From Spiribacter halobius (lineage in GTDB: Bacteria > Pseudomonadota > Gammaproteobacteria > Nitrococcales > Nitrococcaceae): 64,000 bases of DNA. A program made the translations under genes and the position numbers. The notes under the pieces were generated by a model. The model was not told where the DNA came from. It did not search any database and saw only the letters and a list, made by a program, of their open reading frames with translations. Below, piece by piece: positions 1 through 8,855 of the stretch. Position 1 is the first letter of the stretch, and each line of letters opens with the position of its first letter. The DNA lies in NCBI RefSeq assembly GCF_020883455.1, contig NZ_CP086615.1:3774501-3838500 (forward strand), in the 5' to 3' direction.

Positions 1-708
1 CCGAATGATCTCCCGTTCCGCCTTGCTGAGGACCCCGGGCTTTTTCAGGATCGCCTCGGGGGTCCGCATCTTGCCGACGTCGTGGAGCAGACCACCGAGG
101 CCGAGCGCCTCGAGTTCCTCGCGCCCGAGACCGAGGTGCCGGCCAAAGGCGATGGCGAGCACGCAGACGTTCAGGCAGTGATTCGCGGTGTACTCGTCAC
201 GCTGGCGCAGGTTCGTAAGCCACAGCGAGGCGCTAGCGTTCTCCGAGATCACGGTGACCAGCTCCCGGACCACACTGCGGGCCGCGTCGGCATCGATGCT
301 GTGCCCAAGCCGCGCGTCCTCGAGAATCCGGTCGACTACGCGCCGCCCACGGTCGCGCGCATCGCGGGCAACCCGCACCAGAGGCCAGAAGCGCTGGAAT
401 TCTGGATAGGCGGCAATGCCGAACGCCGCTGCCACATCACCGCGGTCTGGCGACGAGGGGGCATCCTCGTTGGCATCGCCTGGTGTTGCCGACGACTCAC
501 CCGCGTCCAGTTGGCGCAGGGCATCGCCCCGGGAGCGCGCCTCGTCGATGAAGACGTGGCGGCAGAGTCGACGCAGCTCCCGCAGCTCGGGTTCCCCCTC
601 GATTGAGAAGCCCTGGAACAGGAACGGCGTACCCAGCCACGGACGATCCAATGCCACGACATAGAGCCCCGGCATGAGGTCACCGACAGCCACCTGCCTC
701 TCACCCAT
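1..708 (-). CDS. HD-GYP domain protein, 3' end beyond the window (partial)
   Basis: The 236 visible codons begin MGERQVAVGDLMPGLYVV, the usual start of the DUF3391 N-terminal domain found before HD-GYP phosphodiesterases. An HD domain begins at about residue 165 (NLRQRDEYTANHCLNVCVLA), followed by LGGLLHDVGKMRTPEAILKK with the metal-binding His-Asp pair. The downstream HHE and GYP motifs would lie outside the window, so activity cannot be judged. The family hydrolyses cyclic di-GMP. The ATG at 708 follows no strong ribosome site, but homologs commonly start with this phrase. It may be transposon cargo. Confidence 0.82.
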   Translation of the reverse strand, partial: MGERQVAVGDLMPGLYVVALDRPWLGTPFLFQGFSIEGEPELRELRRLCRHVFIDEARSRGDALRQLDAGESSATPGDANEDAPSSPDRGDVAAAFGIAAYPEFQRFWPLVRVARDARDRGRRVVDRILEDARLGHSIDADAARSVVRELVTVISENASASLWLTNLRQRDEYTANHCLNVCVLAIAFGRHLGLGREELEALGLGGLLHDVGKMRTPEAILKKPGVLSKAEREIIR

Positions 709-1246
709 GTGCGTCGCGCCCCCTGTGACGGCCGTCGATCCCAACCCGAAGTGACTGGCATACGCTTACGCGCAGTTTACCGCCGCCCGGCAGATTACTG
801 CGCATGCTGACGCCCAAATAGTCTACGGAAGTGACGCTCGCCTTTGTGTGCGCTTCGCCCGGTATTCGCCGGTAGTGCCCGAGTGAGCGCTCCCCCACCT
901 CTGCCGCGCCGCAACGTCTATACGCGGAACGCTCATTGGGGGCGTGACGCTGCATGGTCCGGGAGCACCTGCGCTCGCGGCCATCCCACGCCCATTGCGG
1001 CGGGCGACCGACGGCGCATGCGTGCGCTCCGAACCGCCGACGCGGGCACGGTAAGCGCCGCCCTATTGGCTCTTGCCCGACGCCCCAGGGGACTTATCCG
1101 GGGCGTGCCCGTTGCCGCCCCTGTTGGTAGCCACGCTTGCCCAACTCGGGAACGGGCGTCACGGAACCCCTCGGACTGTCATCGGCCAGAAGCTGTCGTT
1201 CAATGATCGAGCTCAGCCACCGTTAACGGTCGGCTGCAGCCCGTTG
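709..1246. other. Gene-free stretch
   Basis: The short open frames here have arginine- and proline-rich, low-complexity translations typical of GC-rich antisense reading. I recognise no gene, RNA or terminator. The upstream signals of the HD-GYP gene should lie at about 709-800. Confidence 0.5.
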
Positions 1247-1879
1247 TTAAGTGCCCACACTCAGTGGAGCGAGATTCTCGCTCAACACTTCATCCCGCAA
1301 GGCACCCAATCGATCCGCAATGGATACACCGCGATTGGCACGAACAGAGTACGAACCGCGAATCACCGGAGGAAAGGCGTCGTTAGTCTCAAACGACGCG
1401 TCGTCTAGCCATTCACCAAACCGATCTGCACCCCGAGTCCAAAGAGCTACATCACACTCACTGTTGAATGGCACCGACGTTCCGAATGCCTTGCGGGTTA
1501 CATTGCTGCTGCCAACAATTCCTAGGACGCACTTACCGCGCCTCTCCAGAAGAAAGATCTTGGCATGCCAGTTCATGCCTTTCCTGTAGTAGGCATCCAC
1601 GGTAGCGCCAGCCGCCGTCAGGCTATCCCGGAAAGCACGATATCGGTCTCGCCAGCCGTAGTTATGAACCCCAACAGTGGTGAGCGTTATCGTGTTTCGC
1701 ACAAGAGCCGAAACAAATCCCGGTTCCGCCGAGGCCCTATACCCGGATGGTGCGTCCTCCTGGAAAAACCCGGAACACATGATCGCCCGGTCTGCAATTC
1801 CCAAGGACAGTGATTTGACAATACTGTCTCGGAAAATATTGGGGGCATGGCTTCGGCGGAGGAAAATGGCTATTGGCAT
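1247..1879 (-). CDS. Phospholipase D-like nuclease-fold protein
   Basis: A protein of about 210 residues with one HKD-type motif: WHAKIFLLERRGKCVLGIVG followed by SSNVTRKAF, i.e. HxK and then GSSN. PLD-superfamily nucleases with one motif per chain act as dimers, and the same fold occurs in restriction and defence nucleases. The ATG at 1879 (MPIAIFLRRSHAP) is preferred over a TTG at 1903. It lies 97 bp downstream of the next gene on the same strand, so the two are probably co-transcribed. Base composition is lower in GC than the chromosomal part of the window, which suggests foreign origin. Substrate is unknown; a defence role is inference. Confidence 0.6.
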   Translation of the reverse strand: MPIAIFLRRSHAPNIFRDSIVKSLSLGIADRAIMCSGFFQEDAPSGYRASAEPGFVSALVRNTITLTTVGVHNYGWRDRYRAFRDSLTAAGATVDAYYRKGMNWHAKIFLLERRGKCVLGIVGSSNVTRKAFGTSVPFNSECDVALWTRGADRFGEWLDDASFETNDAFPPVIRGSYSVRANRGVSIADRLGALRDEVLSENLAPLSVGT

Positions 1880-1976
1880 GAACCAAGAACTCGTTTCACG
1901 CAAACCCGCGCTTGAGTCGTCGTGGGGCGCTCAGCGTCCTCGAGGTCGCACTCGAAGCGCTTGTTAGAGGTGATTT

Positions 1977-2654
1977 TCATCCAAGCCCAACAAGCTTCTT
2001 TGCCGCTTCTTTCATGATCTCGCGAGCCTCTTTTGAGGAGAGCGCCGCTTTTACTGCTGTTAATATCTTATTGAGTGCTACATGATACCATACACCTTTT
2101 CTAAGGTGGGGGAGATCTTCGGCCGCCTCCTCAATTTTCGTGGCAATGTTAGCCTTCTGCGCTGCGGTGAATAAGCCTGACTCTTCTAATTCAGAAAACC
2201 TTTGTTCGAGTCTTTCCAGACGTTCAACGAGATCAGAAATCTCCTGATCGGAGAACTTCTCATTGGGTTCCTCGATATGCTCCGAGATAAACTCCTCAAG
2301 CTGTTCAGCGAGTTCTCCAATTCCATCAGGACGTGCACCAGAAGCTCGGATTTCCCCCGCGAGGTTTTCAATCCAGTGATACATGCGGTCCGGAATCTGT
2401 CCGAAACCTAAGTCGCCATATATCTCTTCAGAAAGATGCTCCCCGGGTTTCTCAGTTGAGGCAACTCGGTGGGGTAGCCCTCCGATATCTTCAATCATTA
2501 TTTCGTACTGCTTCTCCGGCCGAAAAACGACCCTCAACAGAACCTTGCCCTTATCTGGAAAGGTAATATCGAACGCATCAATTCCGAACTCTGAGTTCAG
2601 TAACACAGAGTAGATATCATCGAGCAGATATTTGTTTAACTGTCGTTTGGCCAT
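1977..2654 (-). CDS. Hypothetical acidic helical protein, partner of the PLD-like gene
   Basis: I do not recognise this 225-residue protein. The N-terminal third (MAKRQLNKYLLDDIYSVLLN, then an aromatic- and beta-rich stretch) looks globular. Residues 110-180 are rich in Glu, Leu and Lys with heptad-like spacing (LVERLERLEQRFSELEES) and probably form a coiled coil. The C-terminus is an amphipathic helix ending KEAAKKLVGLG. GC content is far below the flanking chromosomal genes. No catalytic motif is visible. It precedes the PLD-like gene on the same strand, which suggests a two-gene unit. Confidence 0.6.
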   Translation of the reverse strand: MAKRQLNKYLLDDIYSVLLNSEFGIDAFDITFPDKGKVLLRVVFRPEKQYEIMIEDIGGLPHRVASTEKPGEHLSEEIYGDLGFGQIPDRMYHWIENLAGEIRASGARPDGIGELAEQLEEFISEHIEEPNEKFSDQEISDLVERLERLEQRFSELEESGLFTAAQKANIATKIEEAAEDLPHLRKGVWYHVALNKILTAVKAALSSKEAREIMKEAAKKLVGLG

Positions 2655-2945
2655 TTTTACTTCTAACAGTGATTAGGCAGACAGCGGATATTGATTACGA
2701 GTGCCCGGGACATATCACACCAGCAACGTTACGCAGACTAATGCGCACGCTGCTGGTTTCTTTGGGATTGCTTGGGTTGCTCACTCTAGCCTTCCTTGAT
2801 ATCAAACAAGCAGTCAGCCCCGGCTGATGGATAACGTAACCCTGCAGCGCACACAGGTCACATCCCACCCCGAAACACCGTCTAATGTCGTCTCTGGGTC
2901 GGATCGCGCCCAGAAGCGCCCGGTACGATACTCTCTGGTCCCCTA
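2655..2945. other. Intergenic stretch between divergent units
   Basis: This AT-richer stretch carries the upstream signals of the minus-strand pair and of the integrase-like gene. I see no gene or clear hairpin terminator in it. Confidence 0.4.
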
Positions 2946-3640
2946 ATGGAGACCGACGCCATGGATCATTCCAGTTGCCAGGCGACGCGGCTCCCCTGCA
3001 ACAAGGGTAGGATCTGCGGCCAGAAGCGACCAGTGAAGCGCGAGCATATCTGGGTCATACGGATCCGCCTTGAGCTCGCAGGCCGCCTACGGGACCTCGC
3101 GCTCTTCAGCCTAGGACGCGACAGCGAGCTCCGTAGCTGTGATCTAGTCCGGCTGAGGGTGCGCGACGTGATGCACGTAGGCCACGTTCTCCCCCGGGCG
3201 ATGCTAATCCAGTCCAAGACCCGCCGCCCGGTTCAGTTTGAACTCACTGAGGCAACCCGCACTGCGGTCGCGATGTGGGTGGGTACGACAGCGCTCGCTC
3301 CCAGCGGCCACCTCTTCCCAAGTCGCCTCAGCGACCCGCCGCACCTATCCACCCGACAGTACGCCCCTCTCCTGAAAGGCTGGCTACACCAGATTGCCCT
3401 GGATGCCGCAGAATACGGCACACACTCGATCCGCCGGACCAAGGCGACGATGATCTACCGGCAGACGCGCAACCCGCGCGCCGTGCCGCTACTGCTTGGC
3501 GATACCAGGCTGGAAAGCACCTCCGGTACCTCGGCGTCGAGGTTGTTGACGCCTTGCGTTTGGCCGAACAGACCAACATCCGAGTGACAGCCCGCTGGCG
3601 ACCGCCGCCACCGCGATCGCACAGAGCGGCCAGCAGCTGA
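2946..3640 (+). pseudogene. Tyrosine recombinase (integrase), frameshifted
   Basis: The first frame starts near 2946 and reads NKGRICGQKRPVKREHIWVI, a small integrase family with DLALFSLGRDSELRSCDLVR around the first catalytic Arg. It continues to HSIRRTKATMIYRQTRNPRA, the His-xx-Arg box. The frame breaks near 3520 after LLLGDTRLEST. The expected continuation VRYLGVEVVDALRLAEQTNI, with the nucleophilic Tyr, is in the next frame (stop at 3640). One missing G before TCCGGTACCTC explains it. The predicted product lacks the catalytic tyrosine. A sequencing error remains possible. Confidence 0.75.
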
Positions 3641-3660
3641 CGTTCCCTGCCCGTTTGTAG

Positions 3661-3891
3661 CTCGGAATCGGACGTGACGCGGGGACAACTTATGGCAACG
3701 CATCCACCGCCTTGTTCCGGTGCCTACAACCCACATCATGGAGGGATTTCGTTGAAAACAATGCCCAAAGTGTCTTTGATGCAAAGAACCCTGAGATCGG
3801 GTACAAGGAATCGCCAAAATTCGTACAAGTGGGAATTGCCTCCCAGGCACTGGCCCGGCTGAATCTGATATTGGGGGTAACAGATGACTAA
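3661..3891 (+). pseudogene. 3' remnant of a gene preceding the RES toxin gene
   Basis: This frame is open from 3661 to a TAA at 3889-3891 but has no convincing start (only a TTG near 3712). From about 3745 it reads like real protein: DFVENNAQSVFDAKNPEIGY, then KESPKFVQVGIASQALARLN. Its last codons overlap the ATG of the downstream gene by 8 bp (ATGACTAA), the spacing of translationally coupled genes. The GC content falls sharply near 3735, so I read it as the tail of a former partner truncated at the junction with the integrase segment. Family not recognised. Confidence 0.45.
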
Positions 3892-5332
3892 TGTATGTGC
3901 AGATTGCATTGGCGAGAGCTTCTTGCGTGCGCAAATCATACAGGATGGGCATGTGGCACGTTGCGACTTGTGCCAGTCTGAAGCGAACCCAACGATAGAA
4001 CTGGAGGAGTTGGCGGAACTGGTGCATTCCGCGCTGGACGAACATTTCTACATGACCTCCCCTGACCCAGAAGGCATTGATTATTTGGCCGCTAAATATG
4101 GGCATTGGGAGCAGCCTGGGGAGCCGGTAACCTACGCTATCATGAATCTGATTGCTTCGTCCGAAGAGTTGGCTGAAGCGGTTCGCGACTACCTGTCCGA
4201 TCGATATGACCCGTCGGGTAAAGATGCAATGATTGACCCATGTCCTTATGCAATCGATTCGCAATATGAAGAGCGCCCAATCGATACGTATGAGTTCCAG
4301 GAAAGCTGGGCATCCTTTCGTCGGGAAATCCTCTCCCGATCACGTTTCTTTAACCCGGTGGCAAAGTCTGCACTTGAACATCTATTTCGAGGCATAGCAC
4401 AGCTTGTAACGTATAGTGGTGATCCGGTCGTGCATGTCTTAGGTGCCGATGATTCAATTTTCCGTGCACGGCTTGCGAAATCGAGTGAAGCGCTGGAAGA
4501 TATTCTGAAGTCTGCCCCAAGGTCTCTCGGCTCGCCGCCGGGGCGTTATGCAAGCGCGGGCCGTATGAATGCCGAAGGCATTTCGGTGTTCTATGGTGCG
4601 ACCGATGTAAATACCTGCATAGCCGAAATGCGCGCACCGGTAGGGAGTTACGTTGTGAGCGGGCGGTTCTTTCCGCTTAGGGAGTTGCGACTATTGGATT
4701 TGACACGGTTGCGGCAAGTGTTTTTGCAGGGAAGCCTTTTTGATCCCGAACACACTGAATCCCTGTCACGGGTTCATTTCTTAAAGCGGCTTGAAGCAGA
4801 GTTATCGCAGCCTGTGATGCCGGGTTTAGAATCTAGGGATTACTTGCCGACCCAAGTGGTAGCGGAGTATTTGGGAACGCATCCTGATATGAAACTCGAC
4901 GGGGTCATGTTCGCCTCTTCACAGATAGCGGTGGAAGAGGGGAAAGGATCGGATACTGGTGAAGAGCAGCAGGGTAGGAACGTGGTGCTGTTTCCGCACG
5001 CCCGTGGTTTGGAGCGCTACGACATTCCGACTGGGACAAAAATAGAGGTTCACCGCCATCTCGGTGATCCTGATGACCCGGACCACAGTATTTGGATATG
5101 GGAGAGAGTGCCGCCTAGTTCGGAACAAGGAGAGAATGCGTCAGCAATAGATAGGGGTTTCGTATTATCGCCTCTGGTGCATCCGCCAAAATCATCTGAA
5201 GATGAGGTTGATGTAAGTATTGGGCTCGACCTGGGAAGTATTGAGGTTCGGAGAATCGAAGGCGTTAGTTACCAGACGTTTTCTTTTCACGTTAGCCGCC
5301 ATCGTAGTGAATCCAATGACAGCGATTTCTGA
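3884..5332 (+). CDS. HEPN-associated N-terminal / RES domain protein, probable NAD-degrading toxin
   Basis: 482 residues. A short Cys cluster (CADC at 5-8 and CDLC at 28-31) looks like a zinc knuckle. Residues about 40-190 fit the HEPN/RES N-terminal region seen in this family. Residues about 205-400 carry the RES domain: FRARLAKS, then PPGRYASAGRMNAEGISVFY and CIAEMRAP. RES proteins with an ADP-ribosyltransferase-like fold degrade NAD and act as toxins in toxin-antitoxin or abortive-infection systems. The gene is AT-rich and overlaps a truncated upstream frame. No Xre/DUF2384 antitoxin, the usual partner of short RES toxins, is adjacent. Toxin function is inferred from the family. Confidence 0.72.
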   Translation: MTNVCADCIGESFLRAQIIQDGHVARCDLCQSEANPTIELEELAELVHSALDEHFYMTSPDPEGIDYLAAKYGHWEQPGEPVTYAIMNLIASSEELAEAVRDYLSDRYDPSGKDAMIDPCPYAIDSQYEERPIDTYEFQESWASFRREILSRSRFFNPVAKSALEHLFRGIAQLVTYSGDPVVHVLGADDSIFRARLAKSSEALEDILKSAPRSLGSPPGRYASAGRMNAEGISVFYGATDVNTCIAEMRAPVGSYVVSGRFFPLRELRLLDLTRLRQVFLQGSLFDPEHTESLSRVHFLKRLEAELSQPVMPGLESRDYLPTQVVAEYLGTHPDMKLDGVMFASSQIAVEEGKGSDTGEEQQGRNVVLFPHARGLERYDIPTGTKIEVHRHLGDPDDPDHSIWIWERVPPSSEQGENASAIDRGFVLSPLVHPPKSSEDEVDVSIGLDLGSIEVRRIEGVSYQTFSFHVSRHRSESNDSDF

Positions 5333-5767
5333 GTTATCGTTATCGGCCGCTGTCCCGTCCGCGCCGGAACGCGCATCGGGCTTCGGGAAGAGTAGCTACA
5401 GATCACGAAGCGGCCAATAACACTTTGGCTCCGGAATGGCCGCTTAGGGTCGAGAGCCGCCGCACGGATTCAAAGGAAACACGCTTCTCGAGATCCCGTT
5501 TCGGTATCGCTGTCCGCACTGGAATACACCCCCGGAGGGCTGATCATCGGAGCGGGATCGGGGCCCGCGCCCGCTTCCCGTACCGGGATCTCGTTCTCTG
5601 GGCTCGGGCCCAACGGCACCCGCAACACCACGCCCTTGGCACTACCAGTGGCTCAACCTGGCCATTCCCGCGCAGAGAAGTGCCAGGTTGACGGCTACAG
5701 TGTATGTGCTTGCAGCGCGCGCCAGCAGACCGGTCGTGTCAAGGCGAAGTTCGTCGTCCCTCCGATC
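5333..5767. other. Gene-free stretch downstream of the RES gene
   Basis: No frame here gives a recognisable protein. Runs such as TPGGLIIGAGSGPAPASRTG on the plus strand hint at a decayed coding remnant, but no start or family can be assigned. The GC content returns to chromosomal level. Confidence 0.35.
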
Positions 5768-7147
5768 TCAGTCACCGGCCCACGAACGCCCCGCCTGTTC
5801 ATCATCGCCAAACTCTCCGTCAGCCTCTGCCGTGTCCCGGGACTGGATCTGCGGTGGTGGCGCCACCCATGCCCGCAGCCGCTGTCCCACTTGCTCGTAG
5901 AAGTGCGGCACAGCCTCCTCGAGGCGATCAATGAACACCCGGTTGCCGGTGAACTTGCCGGCAAGGTCGAGGCTGTAGAAAACCTCGAATGCGGAGGGCG
6001 GGCTGCTTCGCTCCGGATCCTCCAGGTGCCTGGGGTCTTCGCGCAGCTCGGCGAGCGAGGCTTTGAGGTGCTGCCCGCGCCCACGACGCAGCGCCCGGAC
6101 CTGAATTCCGTCTGCCTCCGCGTCCTTTAGCTGGCGCAGCAGCCAGTTCACCCGGGCCTTGGTCGACTTTTTGTCCCGCGGGGCGTCGAGGCGCATGGTC
6201 GCGAATATCGAGCGCCTTGCGATGTCAGCGGCCACCTCGATGTCGGACGCAGCATCTGGCACATCGAAGGTGCACGTCAGGCGGTGCTCACGCACGAGCA
6301 CATCCGCGTCATCCTCGAGGCGCTTATCCGCGTTCTTGCGATGCTCGCGCGGTAGCTTAAGACGTACGCTACGGCCGACCTTGCGCGAGAGGATGAGTCC
6401 GAGATCGCGCTGCTCCTGATGCCACGCGCTCACCGTATTGCGCACCTCCTCGGCATTCTTCGAGAGGGTGACCCGATCCCGAACCTGCGTGACGAGGTCC
6501 TTCCACTCGGGGTTCATGCTGCGAAAACCGGTCACACCACTGGTGTCGTGGCGCAGGTAGCGCACCACCTCTTCGAGCAGGAAGCGCTGATCGGCGCTGC
6601 CCACAGCCTCCTCTTCGAGCAGTAGCGTCGCCTCCGTCAGCAGGTACATCCATGACCAGTGGTAGAGCTCAACGCCCTTTGCGTCGCGTTTGGAGAGCTT
6701 GACCGGGTGGTGATCTGGGCGGGCGACGAACTGGTTGGTAATGGTGATGACCGCATTGACGCCGCGAGCCTTTGCGTCGGCGACATAGCGCTTCAGCTGA
6801 TCCTCGCTGACGACGTCGTTGCCGATCTTGCCCTCGAGGAGAGCAGTCCATTCCTGGCGAGTCGTATCGAGCACCAGCAGACCATCCGGGCGATCGTTCC
6901 CGCCGCCCTTGCCCTTCTTGCGAGGATGACTGTCGTCTTCGAAGACGATCTCAGTCAGGGCGGTAAAGCGCGCGCGCTTGCCAACGCGCTGGCCAAGGGA
7001 TCGCAGGGCAGCCTCACGGAACGCCTCGACCCCACGAAACGCTGCCAACACCACCGATACGGCCCGCTCTTCTCGGCTGGTATCCGCGACCACTGGAACC
7101 AACCGAGCGTGTTCACCGCGCACGACCTTCTCAAGAATGCCCGTCAT
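5768..7147 (-). CDS. Hypothetical protein with a PD-(D/E)XK-like nuclease motif
   Basis: About 459 residues from ATG 7147 (MTGILEKVVRGEHARLVPVV), preceded by AAGGGGGATCC; an upstream in-frame ATG at 7192 lacks this site. Residues about 85-145 read NDRPDGLLVLD, then WTALLEGKIGNDVVSEDQLK. This Asp...Glu-x-Lys pattern with a following helix resembles the PD-(D/E)XK core. The C-terminal half (about 230-420) is basic and helical with no known motif. It stands alone in a cargo region that also carries PLD, RES and integrase genes. DNA cleavage or a defence role is inferred from the motif and setting only. Confidence 0.55.
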   Translation of the reverse strand: MTGILEKVVRGEHARLVPVVADTSREERAVSVVLAAFRGVEAFREAALRSLGQRVGKRARFTALTEIVFEDDSHPRKKGKGGGNDRPDGLLVLDTTRQEWTALLEGKIGNDVVSEDQLKRYVADAKARGVNAVITITNQFVARPDHHPVKLSKRDAKGVELYHWSWMYLLTEATLLLEEEAVGSADQRFLLEEVVRYLRHDTSGVTGFRSMNPEWKDLVTQVRDRVTLSKNAEEVRNTVSAWHQEQRDLGLILSRKVGRSVRLKLPREHRKNADKRLEDDADVLVREHRLTCTFDVPDAASDIEVAADIARRSIFATMRLDAPRDKKSTKARVNWLLRQLKDAEADGIQVRALRRGRGQHLKASLAELREDPRHLEDPERSSPPSAFEVFYSLDLAGKFTGNRVFIDRLEEAVPHFYEQVGQRLRAWVAPPPQIQSRDTAEADGEFGDDEQAGRSWAGD

Positions 7148-7251
7148 GGATCCCCCTTCCTGCTTATTCGACGAGGGAGCGAACGCCCACACGCCTCTAG
7201 CAAAAGCTTCCCGTGTGTCAGTGCGGCCTAGGTGGCTAGCCTGTCATGCCC

Positions 7252-8364
7252 TCATCCATCGATGCACGCGAGGCCCTCGGCTCGAATATCGGCGACCCGC
7301 GCAGCACTTAGGCCGCTTATCCGTTGAAGGGCCTCGATTTCCGCCCAGGGCCTGCCTTCCACAATCGCCCGCGCGCGGGCGGGCCCGATGTGGATGATTC
7401 CGGTGAGCGCCTCCGCGCTCGCCTCATTCAGGTCGACACACTGTCGAGCCGCCACACCAGCGTCATTGGCCGGGCACCCGACGCGGGTATCGCCGACGGT
7501 GAGATAGACCGGCAGGTGATCGCTGACACGCTCGCGTACGTAGGCGTGTTCGAGCCCAAGACAATCGGGCACGAGGAAGATCCCGCTACTGGTGACGGTG
7601 AGCTCGCTTGGCTCGAGCCAAAGGTTGTCGTACAGATTTGCGTATTCGCCGTCATTCGTGGAGAGCGTTGTCGCGCCTTCCTCGAGCAGCGGGTCGGCTA
7701 GCGCATTCAGCTCATCCCAGGAGGCATGATCCGGAGCGAGATTGAAGTCGCCCACTAAAATGAGCGGGACCTCACCCCCTTTGTCATCAAGCCAAGTCCA
7801 GTAGTTATCCAGCGTCGTGATCTCGAGTACACGCTCGCCGACCGTATCGCCGTAGACGATGTGCACGGTTGCCAGGAGCAATTCCTCACCCGTTTCCCGA
7901 TCGCGGAAGCGGGCGGCGAACGGATCCCGCGCGAACCGATCACCCGGATCCGGGTACGCACCAATCCGGCCCGCGAGCACCACCTCGCTGCTGCGCCACA
8001 CGAACGTGTAGTGCTCCTGATACGAACTTCGGCCAAAAGCCCGACTCGTGAGCGCCCGCCAGGACTCGCCGGTATTCACTTCCAGGGTGCTTAGCAGCGT
8101 GTCGACAGCATTGGGATCCATCAGTTCTTGAATCGCAATGAGGTCAAAGGCCGCGGTCACGCTGGCGACGGCCTGCATGTCCTTGCCGTTGTCCCAACCG
8201 AGGTGACGAATATTCCAAGAGGCGAGGCGCAGGTCTGCAACGGCTGGCGCTGCGAGCATAAGCAGCGCCGCCAGGAAAATGCCATGGGCCACATGTCCTT
8301 GGCGCGGGCCCAGCTTCCTTACGGCTACGGGAGGCAGGGATTGCGATCTGGCAGAGACAACCAT
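7252..8364 (-). CDS. Secreted endonuclease/exonuclease/phosphatase family protein with C-terminal helix-hairpin-helix
   Basis: 370 residues. A basic N-terminus and hydrophobic stretch GIFLAALLMLAAPAVA form a signal peptide. The EEP (DNase I-like) fold follows: LRLASWNIRHLGW (Asn), IAIQELMD (Glu), LVGDFNLAPDHASWDEL (Asp-x-Asn) and SDHLPVYL (catalytic Asp-His). The last 60 residues (CVDLNEASAEALTGIIHIGP onward) are a ComEA-like helix-hairpin-helix unit that binds DNA non-specifically. Known EEP members cut DNA or phosphodiesters. The fusion suggests an exported DNase acting on extracellular DNA. Confidence 0.82.
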   Translation of the reverse strand: MVVSARSQSLPPVAVRKLGPRQGHVAHGIFLAALLMLAAPAVADLRLASWNIRHLGWDNGKDMQAVASVTAAFDLIAIQELMDPNAVDTLLSTLEVNTGESWRALTSRAFGRSSYQEHYTFVWRSSEVVLAGRIGAYPDPGDRFARDPFAARFRDRETGEELLLATVHIVYGDTVGERVLEITTLDNYWTWLDDKGGEVPLILVGDFNLAPDHASWDELNALADPLLEEGATTLSTNDGEYANLYDNLWLEPSELTVTSSGIFLVPDCLGLEHAYVRERVSDHLPVYLTVGDTRVGCPANDAGVAARQCVDLNEASAEALTGIIHIGPARARAIVEGRPWAEIEALQRISGLSAARVADIRAEGLACIDG

Positions 8365-8537
8365 TGCCGTTCTTTCCGTGGCATCGGCAGCCGATATACT
8401 GACACCATGATGGTGGTGGAGCGACCTGCAGCGGTCTGCGATGAACCTCTCATGGAGGGTGCCTAAGACCGGCTATGCTGAGTGCTCCGGTGGCCGTAGC
8501 CACCGTCCCTAAGGCAACCGCACACGGAGGTGTTCCG

Positions 8538-8750
8538 ATGCTAATACTCAGCCGCCGCGCCGGAGAGACCATACTTATCGGCGATGACATCCGTGTCACG
8601 GTGAGTGCAATTCAGGGAGGGCAGGTGCGGGTCGGGATCGATGCACCCGCTGAAGTCAGAATAGTGCGAGGCGAGTTGGCAGACGCCGATTCGCAGCCAA
8701 AGCCCATTAATGGAGACGACGACGGGGTTGTGGAAGACCCGGATCACTAG
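8538..8750 (+). CDS. csrA: Carbon storage regulator CsrA/RsmA, accessory copy
   Basis: 70 residues starting MLILSRRAGETILIGDDIRV, with VRVGIDAPAEVRIVRGEL in the RNA-binding strand; the functionally key Arg of the VxR segment is kept. CsrA dimers bind GGA motifs in mRNA leaders and control translation and stability. The ATG at 8538 follows GGAGG at a good distance; a longer upstream frame has no support. The C-terminal tail is acidic (NGDDDGVVEDPDH). The copy sits alone in mobile DNA next to an IS66 insertion, so it is probably an accessory regulator of the element rather than the housekeeping gene. Confidence 0.9.
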   Translation: MLILSRRAGETILIGDDIRVTVSAIQGGQVRVGIDAPAEVRIVRGELADADSQPKPINGDDDGVVEDPDH

Positions 8751-8855
8751 GCCTACCCCCTTGCTCGCCCGAGCGACAGCCGCCTGAACTTCTCGGCGCA
8801 TGCCTGCCTAGCGTAAGCGTACGACGACCACCCCTTGCGCAGGCCGGCGGATGGT

